Notes under the pieces: generated by a model
Told to the model about the DNA's origin: nothing
The model's database searches: none
The model's input: the letters and a program-made list of their open reading frames with translations, nothing else
Position numbers and translations under genes: made by a program
DNA from: a virus
Virus record (IMG/VR): IMGVR_UViG_3300034021_001618
Span: 1-39,845 of that record
DNA: 39,845 bases
Direction: 5' to 3' (one strand)
Shown: in pieces, positions 1 to 5,709 of the stretch
Position numbering within the stretch: position 1 is the stretch's first letter
Layout: each line of letters starts with the position of its first letter

Positions 1-2
1 AG

Positions 3-95
3 TATCAAAGGATGAAAAACGATGAATATGCACGTGAACAGGGTTATGAAGATTGGGAAGATTTGTTGAACAAAAGTAAATGGACTAAAAAATAG
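3..95 (+). CDS. 3' end of an unknown protein (5' truncated by window)
   Basis: An open frame enters from the window edge and stops at 93-95. The visible C-terminus is hydrophilic (MKNDEYAREQGYEDWEDLLN...KWTKK). It ends five bases before tRNA-Trp. No family can be assigned from 30 residues. Confidence 0.45.
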   Translation, partial: YQRMKNDEYAREQGYEDWEDLLNKSKWTKK

Positions 96-99
96 TCAC

Positions 100-172
100 G
101 CGTGCGTAGCTCAATTGGTAGAGTACTAGTCTCCAAAACTAGGTGTTTCAGGTTCGAGTCCTGACGTGCGTG
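100..172 (+). tRNA. tRNA-Trp (CCA)
   Basis: Cloverleaf with a GCGTGCG acceptor strand (several G-U pairs with CGTGCGT), D arm GCTC/GAGT, anticodon stem CTAGT/ACTAG around the loop CTCCAAA (anticodon CCA), and T arm TCAGG-TTCGAGT-CCTGA. The discriminator is G, as usual for tryptophan. The 3' CCA is not encoded. It is the first of a cluster of five tRNAs on this strand. Confidence 0.93.
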
Positions 173-305
173 CACAAATAGGTTGATTGGGGAAGGAATA
201 TACGTTAACCTGATGATGGAGGTGGTATATTCGGAGTTGGAATCATCATAGTAATGCCAATCGTAAAAGGAGTTGTCCACGCGACCATCTTCTCCTTTCC
301 TATAC

Positions 306-380
306 GGACCCTTAGCTCAGTTGGTTAGCAGCGGCGCGCTCATAACGCGAAGGTCGTAGGTTCAAGTCCTACAGGGTCCA
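306..380 (+). tRNA. tRNA with CAU anticodon (Ile2-like or elongator Met)
   Basis: Acceptor GGACCCT/AGGGTCC, anticodon loop CTCATAA and T arm GTAGG-TTCAAGT-CCTAC; discriminator A. The body (CTTAGCTCAG, GGTC after the anticodon stem, TTCAAGTCC) resembles tRNA-Ile2, whose C34 is converted to lysidine so that it reads AUA, more than a typical elongator Met tRNA. The D stem has a C-C mismatch and the bottom of the anticodon stem a G-A mismatch. CCA is not encoded. Ile2 is favoured on resemblance only. Confidence 0.85.
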
Positions 381-385
381 CAAAC

Positions 386-456
386 TGTCGTATGGTGTAA
401 CGGTAACACAACAGATTTTGATTCTGTTTTTCAAGGTTCGAATCCTTGTGCGACAT
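386..456 (+). tRNA. tRNA-Gln (TTG)
   Basis: Acceptor TGTCGTA/TGCGACA, D arm GTGT/ACAC, anticodon stem ACAGA/TCTGT with loop TTTTGAT (anticodon TTG) and a T arm with the TTCGAAT loop. It follows the CAU tRNA by 5 nt. CCA is not encoded. Confidence 0.92.
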
Positions 457-462
457 CACACG

Positions 463-535
463 GTGGACGTAGCTCAGTTGGAAGAGCCCTAGCTTGTGGC
501 GCTAGTTGTCGTGGGTTCGAACCCCACCGTTCACA
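463..535 (+). tRNA. tRNA-His (GTG)
   Basis: Acceptor GTGGACG/CGTTCAC with a G at position 462 that can serve as G-1. The anticodon stem CTAGC/GCTAG surrounds the loop TTGTGGC (anticodon GTG), and the T arm is GTGGG-TTCGAAC-CCCAC. It ends 15 nt before the next protein gene. Confidence 0.93.
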
Positions 536-550
536 CAAATATTTAATGTT

Positions 551-841
551 ATGAATGAAATTGGATTGATAGGTAGTTTGTTATTAACATTCTGTGGTTT
601 ACCAGAACTCCTTAGAACCCTCAAGAATCGAAGATGTGACATTGGTTGGGGTTTTCTCCTTATGTGGTTTTTCGGGGAAATATTCTGTCTATTTTACGGT
701 TTAGATTTGAATGAGGTTCCATTGTTGATAAATTATTCTTTCAATCTGATAATTGTAGGTACAATGTTATATTTCAAAGTCAGAGGAGAGTTGCCTGAGT
801 GGTTAAAGGAGCAGTTTGCTAAACTGTGGTCGAGTAATTGA
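551..841 (+). CDS. Small PQ-loop/SemiSWEET-like membrane protein
   Basis: The product has 96 residues and about three hydrophobic segments (GLIGSLLLTFCGLPELLRTL, GWGFLLMWFFGEIFCLFYGL, PLLINYSFNLIIVGTMLYF). The pattern of a proline-acid pair near the end of helix 1 followed by a second helix rich in W, F and G resembles a single PQ-loop repeat (SemiSWEET/MtN3 type, small-solute transport as dimers), with PE instead of PQ. The start at 551 is chosen because an upstream in-frame extension would lie inside tRNA-His. A TATTTAA box ends 4 nt before the ATG. The last 19 codons and the stop lie inside tRNA-Ser (785-869). Transport function is inference. Confidence 0.7.
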   Translation: MNEIGLIGSLLLTFCGLPELLRTLKNRRCDIGWGFLLMWFFGEIFCLFYGLDLNEVPLLINYSFNLIIVGTMLYFKVRGELPEWLKEQFAKLWSSN

Positions 842-869
842 CCCATTGGTTCGAATCCAATACTCTCCG
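785..869 (+). tRNA. tRNA-Ser (GCT)
   Basis: Acceptor GGAGAGT/ACTCTCC, anticodon loop TGCTAAA with anticodon GCT, a long variable arm (GTGGTCGAGTAATTGACC) typical of a class II tRNA, and T arm ATTGG-TTCGAAT-CCAAT; discriminator G. Its first 57 nt are also the 3' end of the membrane-protein gene at 551. Confidence 0.93.
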
Positions 870-901
870 CAATAACTTGACAGTTTCTAAAGACTTTCAT
901 A

Positions 902-909
902 TATTTATA
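902..909 (+). promoter_or_regulatory. TATTTATA box upstream of the lipoprotein gene
   Basis: TATTTATA lies 42 nt before the ATG at 952 and in the same orientation as the gene. The same box recurs before many genes in this window. Promoter function is inferred from position and recurrence. Confidence 0.5.
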
Positions 910-951
910 ATCTCAAACGTTATAATAAACATTAACTAAAAAAAAACAAAA

Positions 952-1140
952 ATGAAAAAAATTTTTGCAATTGTATCACTTGTGGTTTTGTCTGCATGTG
1001 GTGGAAACGGAGCATCAACTGAAGTAACAACAACTGATTCTTCAACTGTTGTAGTAGATTCAACTAAAGTAGATTCTACAGCCGTTCCTGTGGAACCAAC
1101 AAAAGTTGATGAAGCTCCAAAAGTAGAAGAAGTTAAATAA
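952..1140 (+). CDS. Small Thr/Ser/Val-rich lipoprotein
   Basis: This 62-aa protein starts with a classical lipoprotein signal: MKK, a hydrophobic core, and a lipobox LSAC with the acylated Cys at residue 16. The remainder is low-complexity T/S/V/D/P/E/K sequence containing four VDST/VEPTKVD-type repeats and no predicted fold. It would be exported and anchored in a membrane. It has its own promoter-like box and is closed by a strong terminator. Surface modification or superinfection exclusion is possible but not shown. Confidence 0.75.
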   Translation: MKKIFAIVSLVVLSACGGNGASTEVTTTDSSTVVVDSTKVDSTAVPVEPTKVDEAPKVEEVK

Positions 1141-1160
1141 TAAAATTTCTTCCAAATAAA

Positions 1161-1186
1161 AAAACCCACGTTTGTGGGTTTTTTTA
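1161..1186. terminator. Bidirectional rho-independent terminator
   Basis: Stem AACCCAC-GTTT-GTGGGTT flanked by A-rich sequence on the left and a T run on the right. It lies between the convergent lipoprotein gene (+) and the M15-type peptidase gene (-) and can serve both. Confidence 0.85.
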
Positions 1187-1861
1187 TATCTTGTCCTTAT
1201 ATCCAAAGAAATCTTTAATCCAATTTCCTCCTTTAAAAAAATCTTTTAAGTCCTCAGGTATTCCTGAGTTGACATCAGGTGAATTAGTATTATTCTCTGC
1301 TTTTTTTGAAACATCAGATGACGCCATTACACCACTTGATGTTCCAGCTTCTACATCCCCATCATATGCTTCATCAGTCATATTAGACACGTGAACATGG
1401 TCATCATGACCCTCGAAACCAAATGTCAAAAAAGCTTTCGGGTTACTTTTACCCTCCGAGTTCTTTTTGTAACCCATGTTCAAAAGAGTATTTGTAAATT
1501 TCTCAACGACTTCTCTATTTTTCGGAGCAACAACTACTTTTTTACCATCAGGTAGAATTATAAAATCGATATCCACTGCACCTTGTCTCCAATGTCTACT
1601 GACATGACCACTTGCACTGAGTTTACGATGTCCTGTTTTCGCCCAATCAATTGTGATTTTGAAATTATTTACTTCAGCTGCTTTTTGTAAATCATCTAAA
1701 AGGGCTTTAGGTAACTTATCCTTTTTTGTTCTTCCGTGGAAAATTAAATTTGGGTATTTTGATTCACTAGATTCTACATCAATCAAAACCTCATTGATAA
1801 AATTTTTGTTGGATAAAATCTTATCGAAAGTTTGCGATATTTTATGTTCTACTATATTCAC
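1184..1861 (-). CDS. M15-type (D-Ala-D-Ala carboxypeptidase/endolysin-like) metallopeptidase
   Basis: This 225-aa protein has the two zinc-ligand motifs of the M15/VanY fold: S88-x-H90-x3-G94-A-V-D97 and a downstream HDDHVHV (H155, H157). M15 enzymes cleave D-amino-acid bonds in peptidoglycan stem peptides, and phages use them as endolysins or virion lysins. No signal peptide or membrane segment is visible. The C-terminal 60 residues are Ser/Asn/Asp-rich and probably flexible. The start is a GTG at 1859-1861, supported by a TATTTAT box exactly 5 nt upstream and the absence of an earlier in-frame start. A cell-wall lytic role is inferred from the motifs. Confidence 0.72.
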   Translation of the reverse strand: MNIVEHKISQTFDKILSNKNFINEVLIDVESSESKYPNLIFHGRTKKDKLPKALLDDLQKAAEVNNFKITIDWAKTGHRKLSASGHVSRHWRQGAVDIDFIILPDGKKVVVAPKNREVVEKFTNTLLNMGYKKNSEGKSNPKAFLTFGFEGHDDHVHVSNMTDEAYDGDVEAGTSSGVMASSDVSKKAENNTNSPDVNSGIPEDLKDFFKGGNWIKDFFGYKDKI

Positions 1862-1866
1862 AAATC

Positions 1867-1873
1867 ATAAATA
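1867..1873 (-). promoter_or_regulatory. TATTTAT box 5 nt before the GTG start at 1861
   Basis: ATAAATA on the plus strand, i.e. TATTTAT read toward the peptidase gene, is separated from the start codon by GATTT. If the box is a -10/-7 element, transcription would begin at or beside the start codon (leaderless mRNA). Confidence 0.55.
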
Positions 1874-1889
1874 TTTGAGAAATAAAAAA

Positions 1890-1912
1890 AACCTGTTAGA
1901 CAGGTTTTTTAT
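1890..1912 (-). terminator. Terminator overlapping the end of the DUF2061 gene
   Basis: AACCTGT-TAG-ACAGGTT stem with A/T runs on both sides. The stop codon of the gene at 1896 lies inside the stem, and the hairpin sits just upstream of the promoter box of the next minus-strand gene. Confidence 0.75.
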
Positions 1913-2198
1913 AACTTAGAACTTTCTTCCCTTTAGTATCTGAAGGAGGTGGGACAATAGGTTTTTTTTCCTTTTTAGTAGGTGGATTCAATCCGAATTT
2001 AATCCATTTGTACCAAATTCTTTCATGAATATAATATTGGATTGGTTTATATATAAGCTCAACAACACCAAAAGCTGCACCAATTTTTATATCTCCCGAA
2101 ACCCACCACATACCGAGAAAACCTATTGTTGTACTTAAAATTCTATAAGTAATTGTTTTAGCTAAATGCCTTTTGTAAGATACTTTAGTCTGACTCAT
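1896..2198 (-). CDS. DUF2061 family small membrane protein
   Basis: 100 aa. The core KRHLAKTITYRILSTTIGF, then GDIKIGAAFGVVELIYKP and YYIHERIWYKWIKFG, matches the DUF2061 pattern (basic motif, two hydrophobic helices separated by a G-D turn, and a conserved K-P-x-x-Y-Y-x-H-E-R). The C-terminal 25 residues are basic and Pro-rich and extend beyond the usual domain. The gene overlaps the start of its upstream neighbour's stop region by 14 nt, so the two are probably co-transcribed. Molecular function of the family is unknown; inner-membrane location is inferred. Confidence 0.8.
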   Translation of the reverse strand: MSQTKVSYKRHLAKTITYRILSTTIGFLGMWWVSGDIKIGAAFGVVELIYKPIQYYIHERIWYKWIKFGLNPPTKKEKKPIVPPPSDTKGKKVLSYKKPV

Positions 2199-2580
2199 AT
2201 TTTTCTATTGTTGGCGGACCACCAATACTGGCAAAACCACCGTCTCTGATAAAATTTATCCCAATCGCCCTTTCAATTTGAGGTGCTTCTGGGTCTTTAT
2301 CATTAAATATAACGCGAGTGCCTCTTCCGCAATCCATAACTAACTGATGGTATTTCAATCCGACTTTTTCAAGTTCTTGTTTTGTGAATAATTCATATGT
2401 GGACGGTCTCGCCGTTGTAACAATTATGACCGAACCTTTTTCATATTGGTTGTTCAAATAATCGATTACGTCCTGTATAGGCTCTAAAATTGATTCAGAA
2501 AGTTTACTGAATTTTCTATATTTGACAATTGTACCATCAATGTCAACAAAAAAGGTCGGATTTTTAATTATTTTATTCAT
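2185..2580 (-). CDS. HAD-like phosphatase
   Basis: 131 aa. The N-terminal FFVDIDGTIVKY carries the HAD nucleophile motif DxDGT (D13, D15). VIIVTTARPS provides motif II with its Thr, and the DPEAPQ region downstream contains further acidic residues. HAD enzymes hydrolyse phosphate esters through a phospho-aspartate; the length fits a minimal cap-less core. Similar small HADs occur in T4-type phages. The substrate cannot be read from the sequence. A TATTTTT variant box lies 4 nt before the ATG. The gene overlaps the downstream DUF2061 gene. Confidence 0.75.
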   Translation of the reverse strand: MNKIIKNPTFFVDIDGTIVKYRKFSKLSESILEPIQDVIDYLNNQYEKGSVIIVTTARPSTYELFTKQELEKVGLKYHQLVMDCGRGTRVIFNDKDPEAPQIERAIGINFIRDGGFASIGGPPTIEKYESD

Positions 2581-2635
2581 ATGTAAAAATAAGTGGCCAG
2601 AGGTTGATGGGATTTTACCTCGGGGCTAGCACCCT

Positions 2636-2739
2636 TTCATTGCTGCAGCAATTACATCAACATAGCCACCATTAGTTAGAATGTAATGTTATCGTTGTAC
2701 TGTTCCCATTCGGAACCTCCAACAAAAATATTTTCACTA
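2636..2739 (-). pseudogene. Possible remnant coding fragments in an intergenic stretch
   Basis: Directly after the stop of the 72-aa gene, two short minus-strand segments in different frames read like protein: one with FVGGSEWEQYNDNITF and then a stop, the other TNGGYVDVIAAAMKGC and then a stop. Neither has its own start. They may be remains of a gene or a C-terminus displaced by frameshifts. A run of eight A/T pairs at the end of the upstream gene is a plausible indel site. The same 160 nt also contains a bulged hairpin (CCGAGGT / ACCTCTGG). Confidence 0.25.
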
Positions 2740-2958
2740 CTAACCGTTTTCTTTTTTTTCTTCAATTTCAGAAGATTTGAAATTTTTTTTATTAAGTTCA
2801 TCAATCGATATTTCATCATTTTTCCAGTTTTTCCAAATGTCAAAATCTTTCAAATCTTCAATTGTTTTTTCATGGATTAAAATGAAACCTTCAGGTGCAC
2901 AACCTTGAAATTTCGTCTTTAATCCTTTTTCTTCAATAAGTTTTTTTAAATCAATCAT
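2740..2958 (-). CDS. Small hydrophilic protein of unknown function
   Basis: 72 aa and strongly charged: MIDLKKLIEEKGLKTKF..., then IHEKTIEDLKDFDIWKNWKN and a Lys/Glu-rich tail. No family recognised. It has a textbook Bacteroidota promoter (TTTG-N19-TAATTTTG) 14 nt upstream of the ATG, so it could be transcribed early by host RNA polymerase. The reading frame ends just after a run of eight A residues (coding strand), and another frame stays open for about 20 codons beyond. Confidence 0.6.
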   Translation of the reverse strand: MIDLKKLIEEKGLKTKFQGCAPEGFILIHEKTIEDLKDFDIWKNWKNDEISIDELNKKNFKSSEIEEKKENG

Positions 2959-2972
2959 TGTTCGAAGATAAT

Positions 2973-3003
2973 CAAAATTAAACTATTTATTTCAGAAAAC
3001 AAA
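2973..3003 (-). promoter_or_regulatory. Host-type promoter TTTG-N19-TAATTTTG
   Basis: Read on the minus strand, TTTG (3003-3000), 19 bases, then TAATTTTG (2980-2973). This is an exact match to the Bacteroidota sigma consensus TTTG-N19-TAnnTTTG. It serves the 72-aa gene ending at 2740. Confidence 0.75.
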
Positions 3004-3041
3004 GTCTTAGGACATAAACTTTAAATAGTAATACATGGAAG

Positions 3042-3266
3042 ATGGTGAAAAAAATATCCACTTGGAGAAACACTCTCCAAGACAATTTATCTCAAGTGTT
3101 TCTAATGTTAGCACTTTTCTTCAATCCTTTTGGATTCGATGCCGTTCAGTATTCCCTGTTGTTACTGACAGGAAGTTTATGGAAAGCGAACTTCGTTTTG
3201 TATTGTATTGCGGCTTTCTTTTTTGGATTATATATCTATTTTCGAAAGTTATCTAAAGAGCTTTGA
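3042..3266 (+). CDS. Small two-TM membrane protein
   Basis: 74 aa with a short basic N-terminus and two hydrophobic helices (FLMLALFFNPFGFD and NFVLYCIAAFFFGLYIYF), ending in a basic tail. An alternative frame starting at 3035 is also open for 73 codons but reads less like a protein. The 3042 frame is preferred for its coherent membrane topology and positive-inside charge. It converges on, and overlaps by 14 nt, the next gene on the minus strand. Function unknown. Confidence 0.6.
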   Translation: MVKKISTWRNTLQDNLSQVFLMLALFFNPFGFDAVQYSLLLLTGSLWKANFVLYCIAAFFFGLYIYFRKLSKEL

Positions 3267-4731
3267 GTTCTCCTGATTTGAATGCATCAAAGTTTGGTCC
3301 TTTTGTTAAAAAGAATTCTCTACCGACTTTTCTATATCCCAATATACCTGCGTTTTTTGCTGCGGCAAAGAATGAAGCGTGTTGACCTCTCAAATCACGT
3401 GGCGTGTACAAATGTTGACCATTGTGTCTTCTAAACATAATTTTCCCATAGTTATTTATTTTGACAATATACCCGATGTCTGTCAAAAAATCTAGTTTCG
3501 TTCCTATTTTCCCTGAATCTAAATAATCGACAAGTTTCTTCACCCAACCTTTATTTTTACTAAATGTATACCCATAAGTTGATGTAAACACCTTTGCAGA
3601 ACCAACAACTTTTTGTTGTAATTCTGCGTTAGCTTTGACATAATCTAAAACTTTACTTGCGATATGATTTCTGACTGAATCGGCAGTGGTTTGTGGAAAT
3701 CCTTGAATCATATATTTGGAATCAAAACCCCAACCTTCCAAACCTAAATCGATAAAATCTTCTGTATCAATAAAATCATCAGTTCCCATAAACCCGATAC
3801 TGGCAGAAAATGTTTTCCTATCCTCCGATTTATATGTTATAAAAATTACATAGGAATCAATCAGTTTTTTATTGTGAGAAATTGAAATTTGTCCGTTTGC
3901 ATGACCAGGACCTAAGTCATTTATAGTTTCGAATCCTTCAGCTGATACAGTCAGATTACCATCTTTTCTCAAATACTTTTCTATTGTTCTGAGAGAAGCT
4001 CCTGATGAGTTGAAAACTTCGTTCAAAAATGTTTCTTGTGCGGAGCTCGCAATTTTTTTATAATCCTTTTCTATAACTTCAATCATTTCGGGAAATGCGT
4101 ATTTGAAAACTTCAACTTCTCTTTCATTCATGCCGTCATCCTGAGAGTCCCAATATCTTGGATTACCCATTCCGTCATAGTGAATTGCAACTTTTGAGTA
4201 GTTTTTATTTGTGGAATTTGTTTTATTGATTACATAATACAAAGCTTGGCCTCCCGATGTATATCTTTTGAAGTGGTCATCAGATTGAGATGTTGTACAC
4301 CATTTAGTATTTGCACCATATTTACAAGACGCTTGGTGTGTTTTTGGTTTCATCACAAGAAATTTATCGTCCTCGTAAATTTTTTCTACTTGTTTTTCTA
4401 AAATTTTTTCTTTCTCTCTGACTCTGACAGGGTAAAGGGCTTTTTCAAGCTCAAGATAGCTTCCATATTGATTTATATCTTTTTTTTCTAACTGAGATTG
4501 ATATTTGTCAAAATCTTTGATTGCCCAGATTGTACTCTCAATATCATCTTCTAATGTCTCACTATCCTTAGGTAAAGTTCTCAATACAAAGTCAGTGTAT
4601 TTGTGATTGAAATCTTTTAAATCAGAAATATTCAAAATAAATTCTAAATCTTGTTCATTAAATTTAGTAGAATATTTTTTCTTCAAATCTTCCTTTCGAC
4701 CTTCTTTAATTAAAATGGAAACCAACTTCAT
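3253..4731 (-). CDS. Conserved phage protein with a GANTKWCTTS motif, function unknown
   Basis: 492 aa. The start at 4731 (MKLVSILIKEGRKEDLKKKY) is preferred to an upstream in-frame codon because a TATTTAT box lies 5 nt before it and the upstream extension runs into tRNA-Arg. A region around residues 130-200 contains KYGANTKWCTTSQSDDHFKRY...GQALYYVINK...YSKVAIHYD, a motif set I recall from uncharacterised proteins of many large phages. The rest has mixed alpha/beta character with no catalytic signature I recognise. The N-terminal helix ends in IKE-G, which resembles a T4-type capsid-targeting and prohead-protease site. If that is real, the protein could be packaged in the head. Confidence 0.7.
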   Translation of the reverse strand: MKLVSILIKEGRKEDLKKKYSTKFNEQDLEFILNISDLKDFNHKYTDFVLRTLPKDSETLEDDIESTIWAIKDFDKYQSQLEKKDINQYGSYLELEKALYPVRVREKEKILEKQVEKIYEDDKFLVMKPKTHQASCKYGANTKWCTTSQSDDHFKRYTSGGQALYYVINKTNSTNKNYSKVAIHYDGMGNPRYWDSQDDGMNEREVEVFKYAFPEMIEVIEKDYKKIASSAQETFLNEVFNSSGASLRTIEKYLRKDGNLTVSAEGFETINDLGPGHANGQISISHNKKLIDSYVIFITYKSEDRKTFSASIGFMGTDDFIDTEDFIDLGLEGWGFDSKYMIQGFPQTTADSVRNHIASKVLDYVKANAELQQKVVGSAKVFTSTYGYTFSKNKGWVKKLVDYLDSGKIGTKLDFLTDIGYIVKINNYGKIMFRRHNGQHLYTPRDLRGQHASFFAAAKNAGILGYRKVGREFFLTKGPNFDAFKSGELKAL

Positions 4732-4736
4732 ATGGT

Positions 4737-4743
4737 ATAAATA
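4737..4743 (-). promoter_or_regulatory. TATTTAT box 5 nt before the ATG at 4731
   Basis: ATAAATA on the plus strand, TATTTAT toward the gene, then ACCAT and the ATG. It lies immediately after the terminator of tRNA-Arg, a terminator-then-promoter arrangement repeated elsewhere in this window. Confidence 0.55.
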
Positions 4744-4747
4744 TAAA

Positions 4748-4773
4748 GAAAGGGAGATTAAAATCTCCCTTTC
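4748..4773 (-). terminator. Terminator after tRNA-Arg
   Basis: AGGGAGATT/AATCTCCCT stem with a 2-nt loop, extended by GAA/TTC. Read on the minus strand it is followed by TTTCTTTATATTT. It separates tRNA-Arg from the downstream gene starting at 4731. Confidence 0.75.
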
Positions 4774-4776
4774 AAA

Positions 4777-4851
4777 TGGTAGTCCCGCGTGGAATCGAAC
4801 CACGAATAACTGCTTAGAAGGCAGTGGTTATATCCGTTTAACTACAGGACC
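4777..4851 (-). tRNA. tRNA-Arg (TCT)
   Basis: Minus strand. Acceptor GGTCCTG/CGGGACT, D arm GTTA/TAAC, anticodon stem ACTGC/GCAGT with loop CTTCTAA (anticodon TCT) and T arm GTGG-TTCGATT-CCAC. Unlike the tRNAs at the left end, this one encodes its 3' ACCA. It would read AGA, the main Arg codon of this AT-rich genome. Confidence 0.93.
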
Positions 4852-4855
4852 ATTG

Positions 4856-5206
4856 TCATTTCCAAAATAGTTGTATCAAAAGTATAACAAAACTCAGACA
4901 TAAACAAATTAAAGTTTTTGTTGTCATAGGTTCTTTTAATATCCACCAAGCCATAACGCTAAAAACTATAACTCCAATTGAAAAACCAATTATTCTGTTG
5001 GGCCAAGTTTCTCCATTATACAAACTAACCATTTCTCTACTTGCTAAGATAACTAAATAACTAATCGGAATTCCAATTATTGTCATTAAAAATGGATTAC
5101 GTTTAATCCAATTATTCCACAGATGACCTTGCAATTGATAAAAAGTGAAAGCCTGAGAAAACAAATAAACTGAAAGAATAAATACTATTGATAAAACCTT
5201 GTTCAT
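4856..5206 (-). CDS. Four-TM membrane protein, EamA/SMR-like
   Basis: 116 aa, with four hydrophobic helices (residues about 3-24, 40-58, 68-88, 96-115) and characteristic W/P/N residues (SLYNGETWPNRIIGFSIG, AWWILKEPMTTKTLICL...LIQLFWK). This is the layout of small membrane proteins found in cyanophage and other T4-type phages and resembles half of an EamA/SMR transporter. Substrate unknown. A TATATTTG box lies 5 nt before the ATG, and an 8-bp inverted repeat straddles it, suggesting a regulated, possibly leaderless transcript. tRNA-Arg follows 4 nt after the stop. Confidence 0.7.
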   Translation of the reverse strand: MNKVLSIVFILSVYLFSQAFTFYQLQGHLWNNWIKRNPFLMTIIGIPISYLVILASREMVSLYNGETWPNRIIGFSIGVIVFSVMAWWILKEPMTTKTLICLCLSFVILLIQLFWK

Positions 5207-5207
5207 T

Positions 5208-5234
5208 GTAACAAATATATTAAAAGTTTGTTAC
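5208..5234 (-). promoter_or_regulatory. Promoter box flanked by an 8-bp inverted repeat (operator-like)
   Basis: Perfect dyad GTAACAAA-N11-TTTGTTAC (5208-5215 and 5227-5234). The left half overlaps the minus-strand -7 box TATATTTG (5219-5212) and the presumed transcription start of the gene at 5206. This is a typical place for a dimeric repressor site; no regulator is identified. Confidence 0.45.
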
Positions 5235-5266
5235 AAAAAAAACCCCTCGTTTAAGGGAGGGGTTTC
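5235..5266 (-). terminator. Terminator after the DoxX-like gene
   Basis: AACCCCTC / GAGGGGTT-type stem (5241-5248 with 5256-5264) followed on the minus strand by eight T. It closes the gene that ends at 5269. Confidence 0.85.
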
Positions 5267-5268
5267 TT

Positions 5269-5607
5269 TTAGAGTGTTCTGAGAACATAACCGATTACGG
5301 ATAATAGTCCGAGAATTAGTGGTACTTGTGTTTTTGCTCCACCCATAAGTGATAGGTGAAGAACAACAGCTGCACTCATAAATGAGGTAATCAACACCAT
5401 TCCGTAGAGTGATGTCATTGGGATTGCAAGTAAGATTACTCCGAGAAGTTCTCCAACTCCTGTGAGCATTCTGTACTTTTCCAACTTCATGAATGCGAAG
5501 TTTCCGACCATTTCTTGTGTTCCGATGATTTTCTCAATTGCGCCTTTGCCGAGCATTGCTCCAACAACAGCGGTGAGAGCCCATCCAATCATTGCTAAAA
5601 TTGTCAT
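5269..5607 (-). CDS. DoxX-like small membrane protein
   Basis: 112 aa with four hydrophobic helices. The segment KYRMLTGVGELLGVILLAI followed by GMVLITSFMSAAVVLHL matches the DoxX-like pattern (R-x-L-G-x-x-E-L-x-G-x-x-L then a helix with A and H). The family is membrane-bound and linked to thiol/redox or quinone processes in bacteria, but many members are uncharacterised. The gene stands alone between two terminators. Upstream, TTTG-N20-TATTTTTT is an acceptable host-type promoter overlapped by a palindrome. Presence on a phage is unusual; role unknown. Confidence 0.65.
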   Translation of the reverse strand: MTILAMIGWALTAVVGAMLGKGAIEKIIGTQEMVGNFAFMKLEKYRMLTGVGELLGVILLAIPMTSLYGMVLITSFMSAAVVLHLSLMGGAKTQVPLILGLLSVIGYVLRTL

Positions 5608-5641
5608 AAGTTTAATTTTAAGATAAAAAAATAGATGAATA

Positions 5642-5658
5642 ATTTGACAATGTCAAAT
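5642..5658. promoter_or_regulatory. Palindrome overlapping the DoxX-like gene promoter
   Basis: ATTTGACA-A-TGTCAAAT is a perfect 8-bp inverted repeat. On the minus strand its TTTG forms the -33 element of a TTTG-N20-TATTTTTT promoter for the gene starting at 5607. It could be an operator. It is not a terminator because no T run follows. Confidence 0.4.
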
Positions 5659-5659
5659 A

Positions 5660-5690
5660 AAAAACCCCCACCACGAGGGTGAGGGTTAGT
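5660..5690 (-). terminator. Terminator after the TonB-dependent receptor gene
   Basis: Minus-strand stem AACCCTCACC...GGTGGGGGTT (5687-5663) followed by a T-rich run TTTTTTATTT. It ends 20 nt beyond the stop codon at 5710. Confidence 0.85.
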
Positions 5691-5709
5691 TACTGCGAAT
5701 AATGAAATA

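Noticed and set aside
44-280. Open minus-strand frame across the first tRNA
   Set aside because: It runs antisense through tRNA-Trp and reads like non-coding sequence. The tRNA cloverleaf is unambiguous.
183-300. Possible short peptides between tRNA-Trp and the CAU tRNA
   Set aside because: Only TTG-initiated or start-less frames exist, with no promoter box or ribosome site. A hydrophobic frame (GGGIFGVGIIIVMPIVKG) has no start codon.
2590-2640. Riboswitch or small RNA in the gap before the HAD-like gene
   Set aside because: One bulged hairpin is visible, but no conserved riboswitch core or T run; it is more simply part of a decayed coding stretch.
3035-3256. Alternative frame over the two-TM protein
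   Set aside because: Less coherent composition and no clear topology compared with the overlapping frame at 3042; choice remains tentative.
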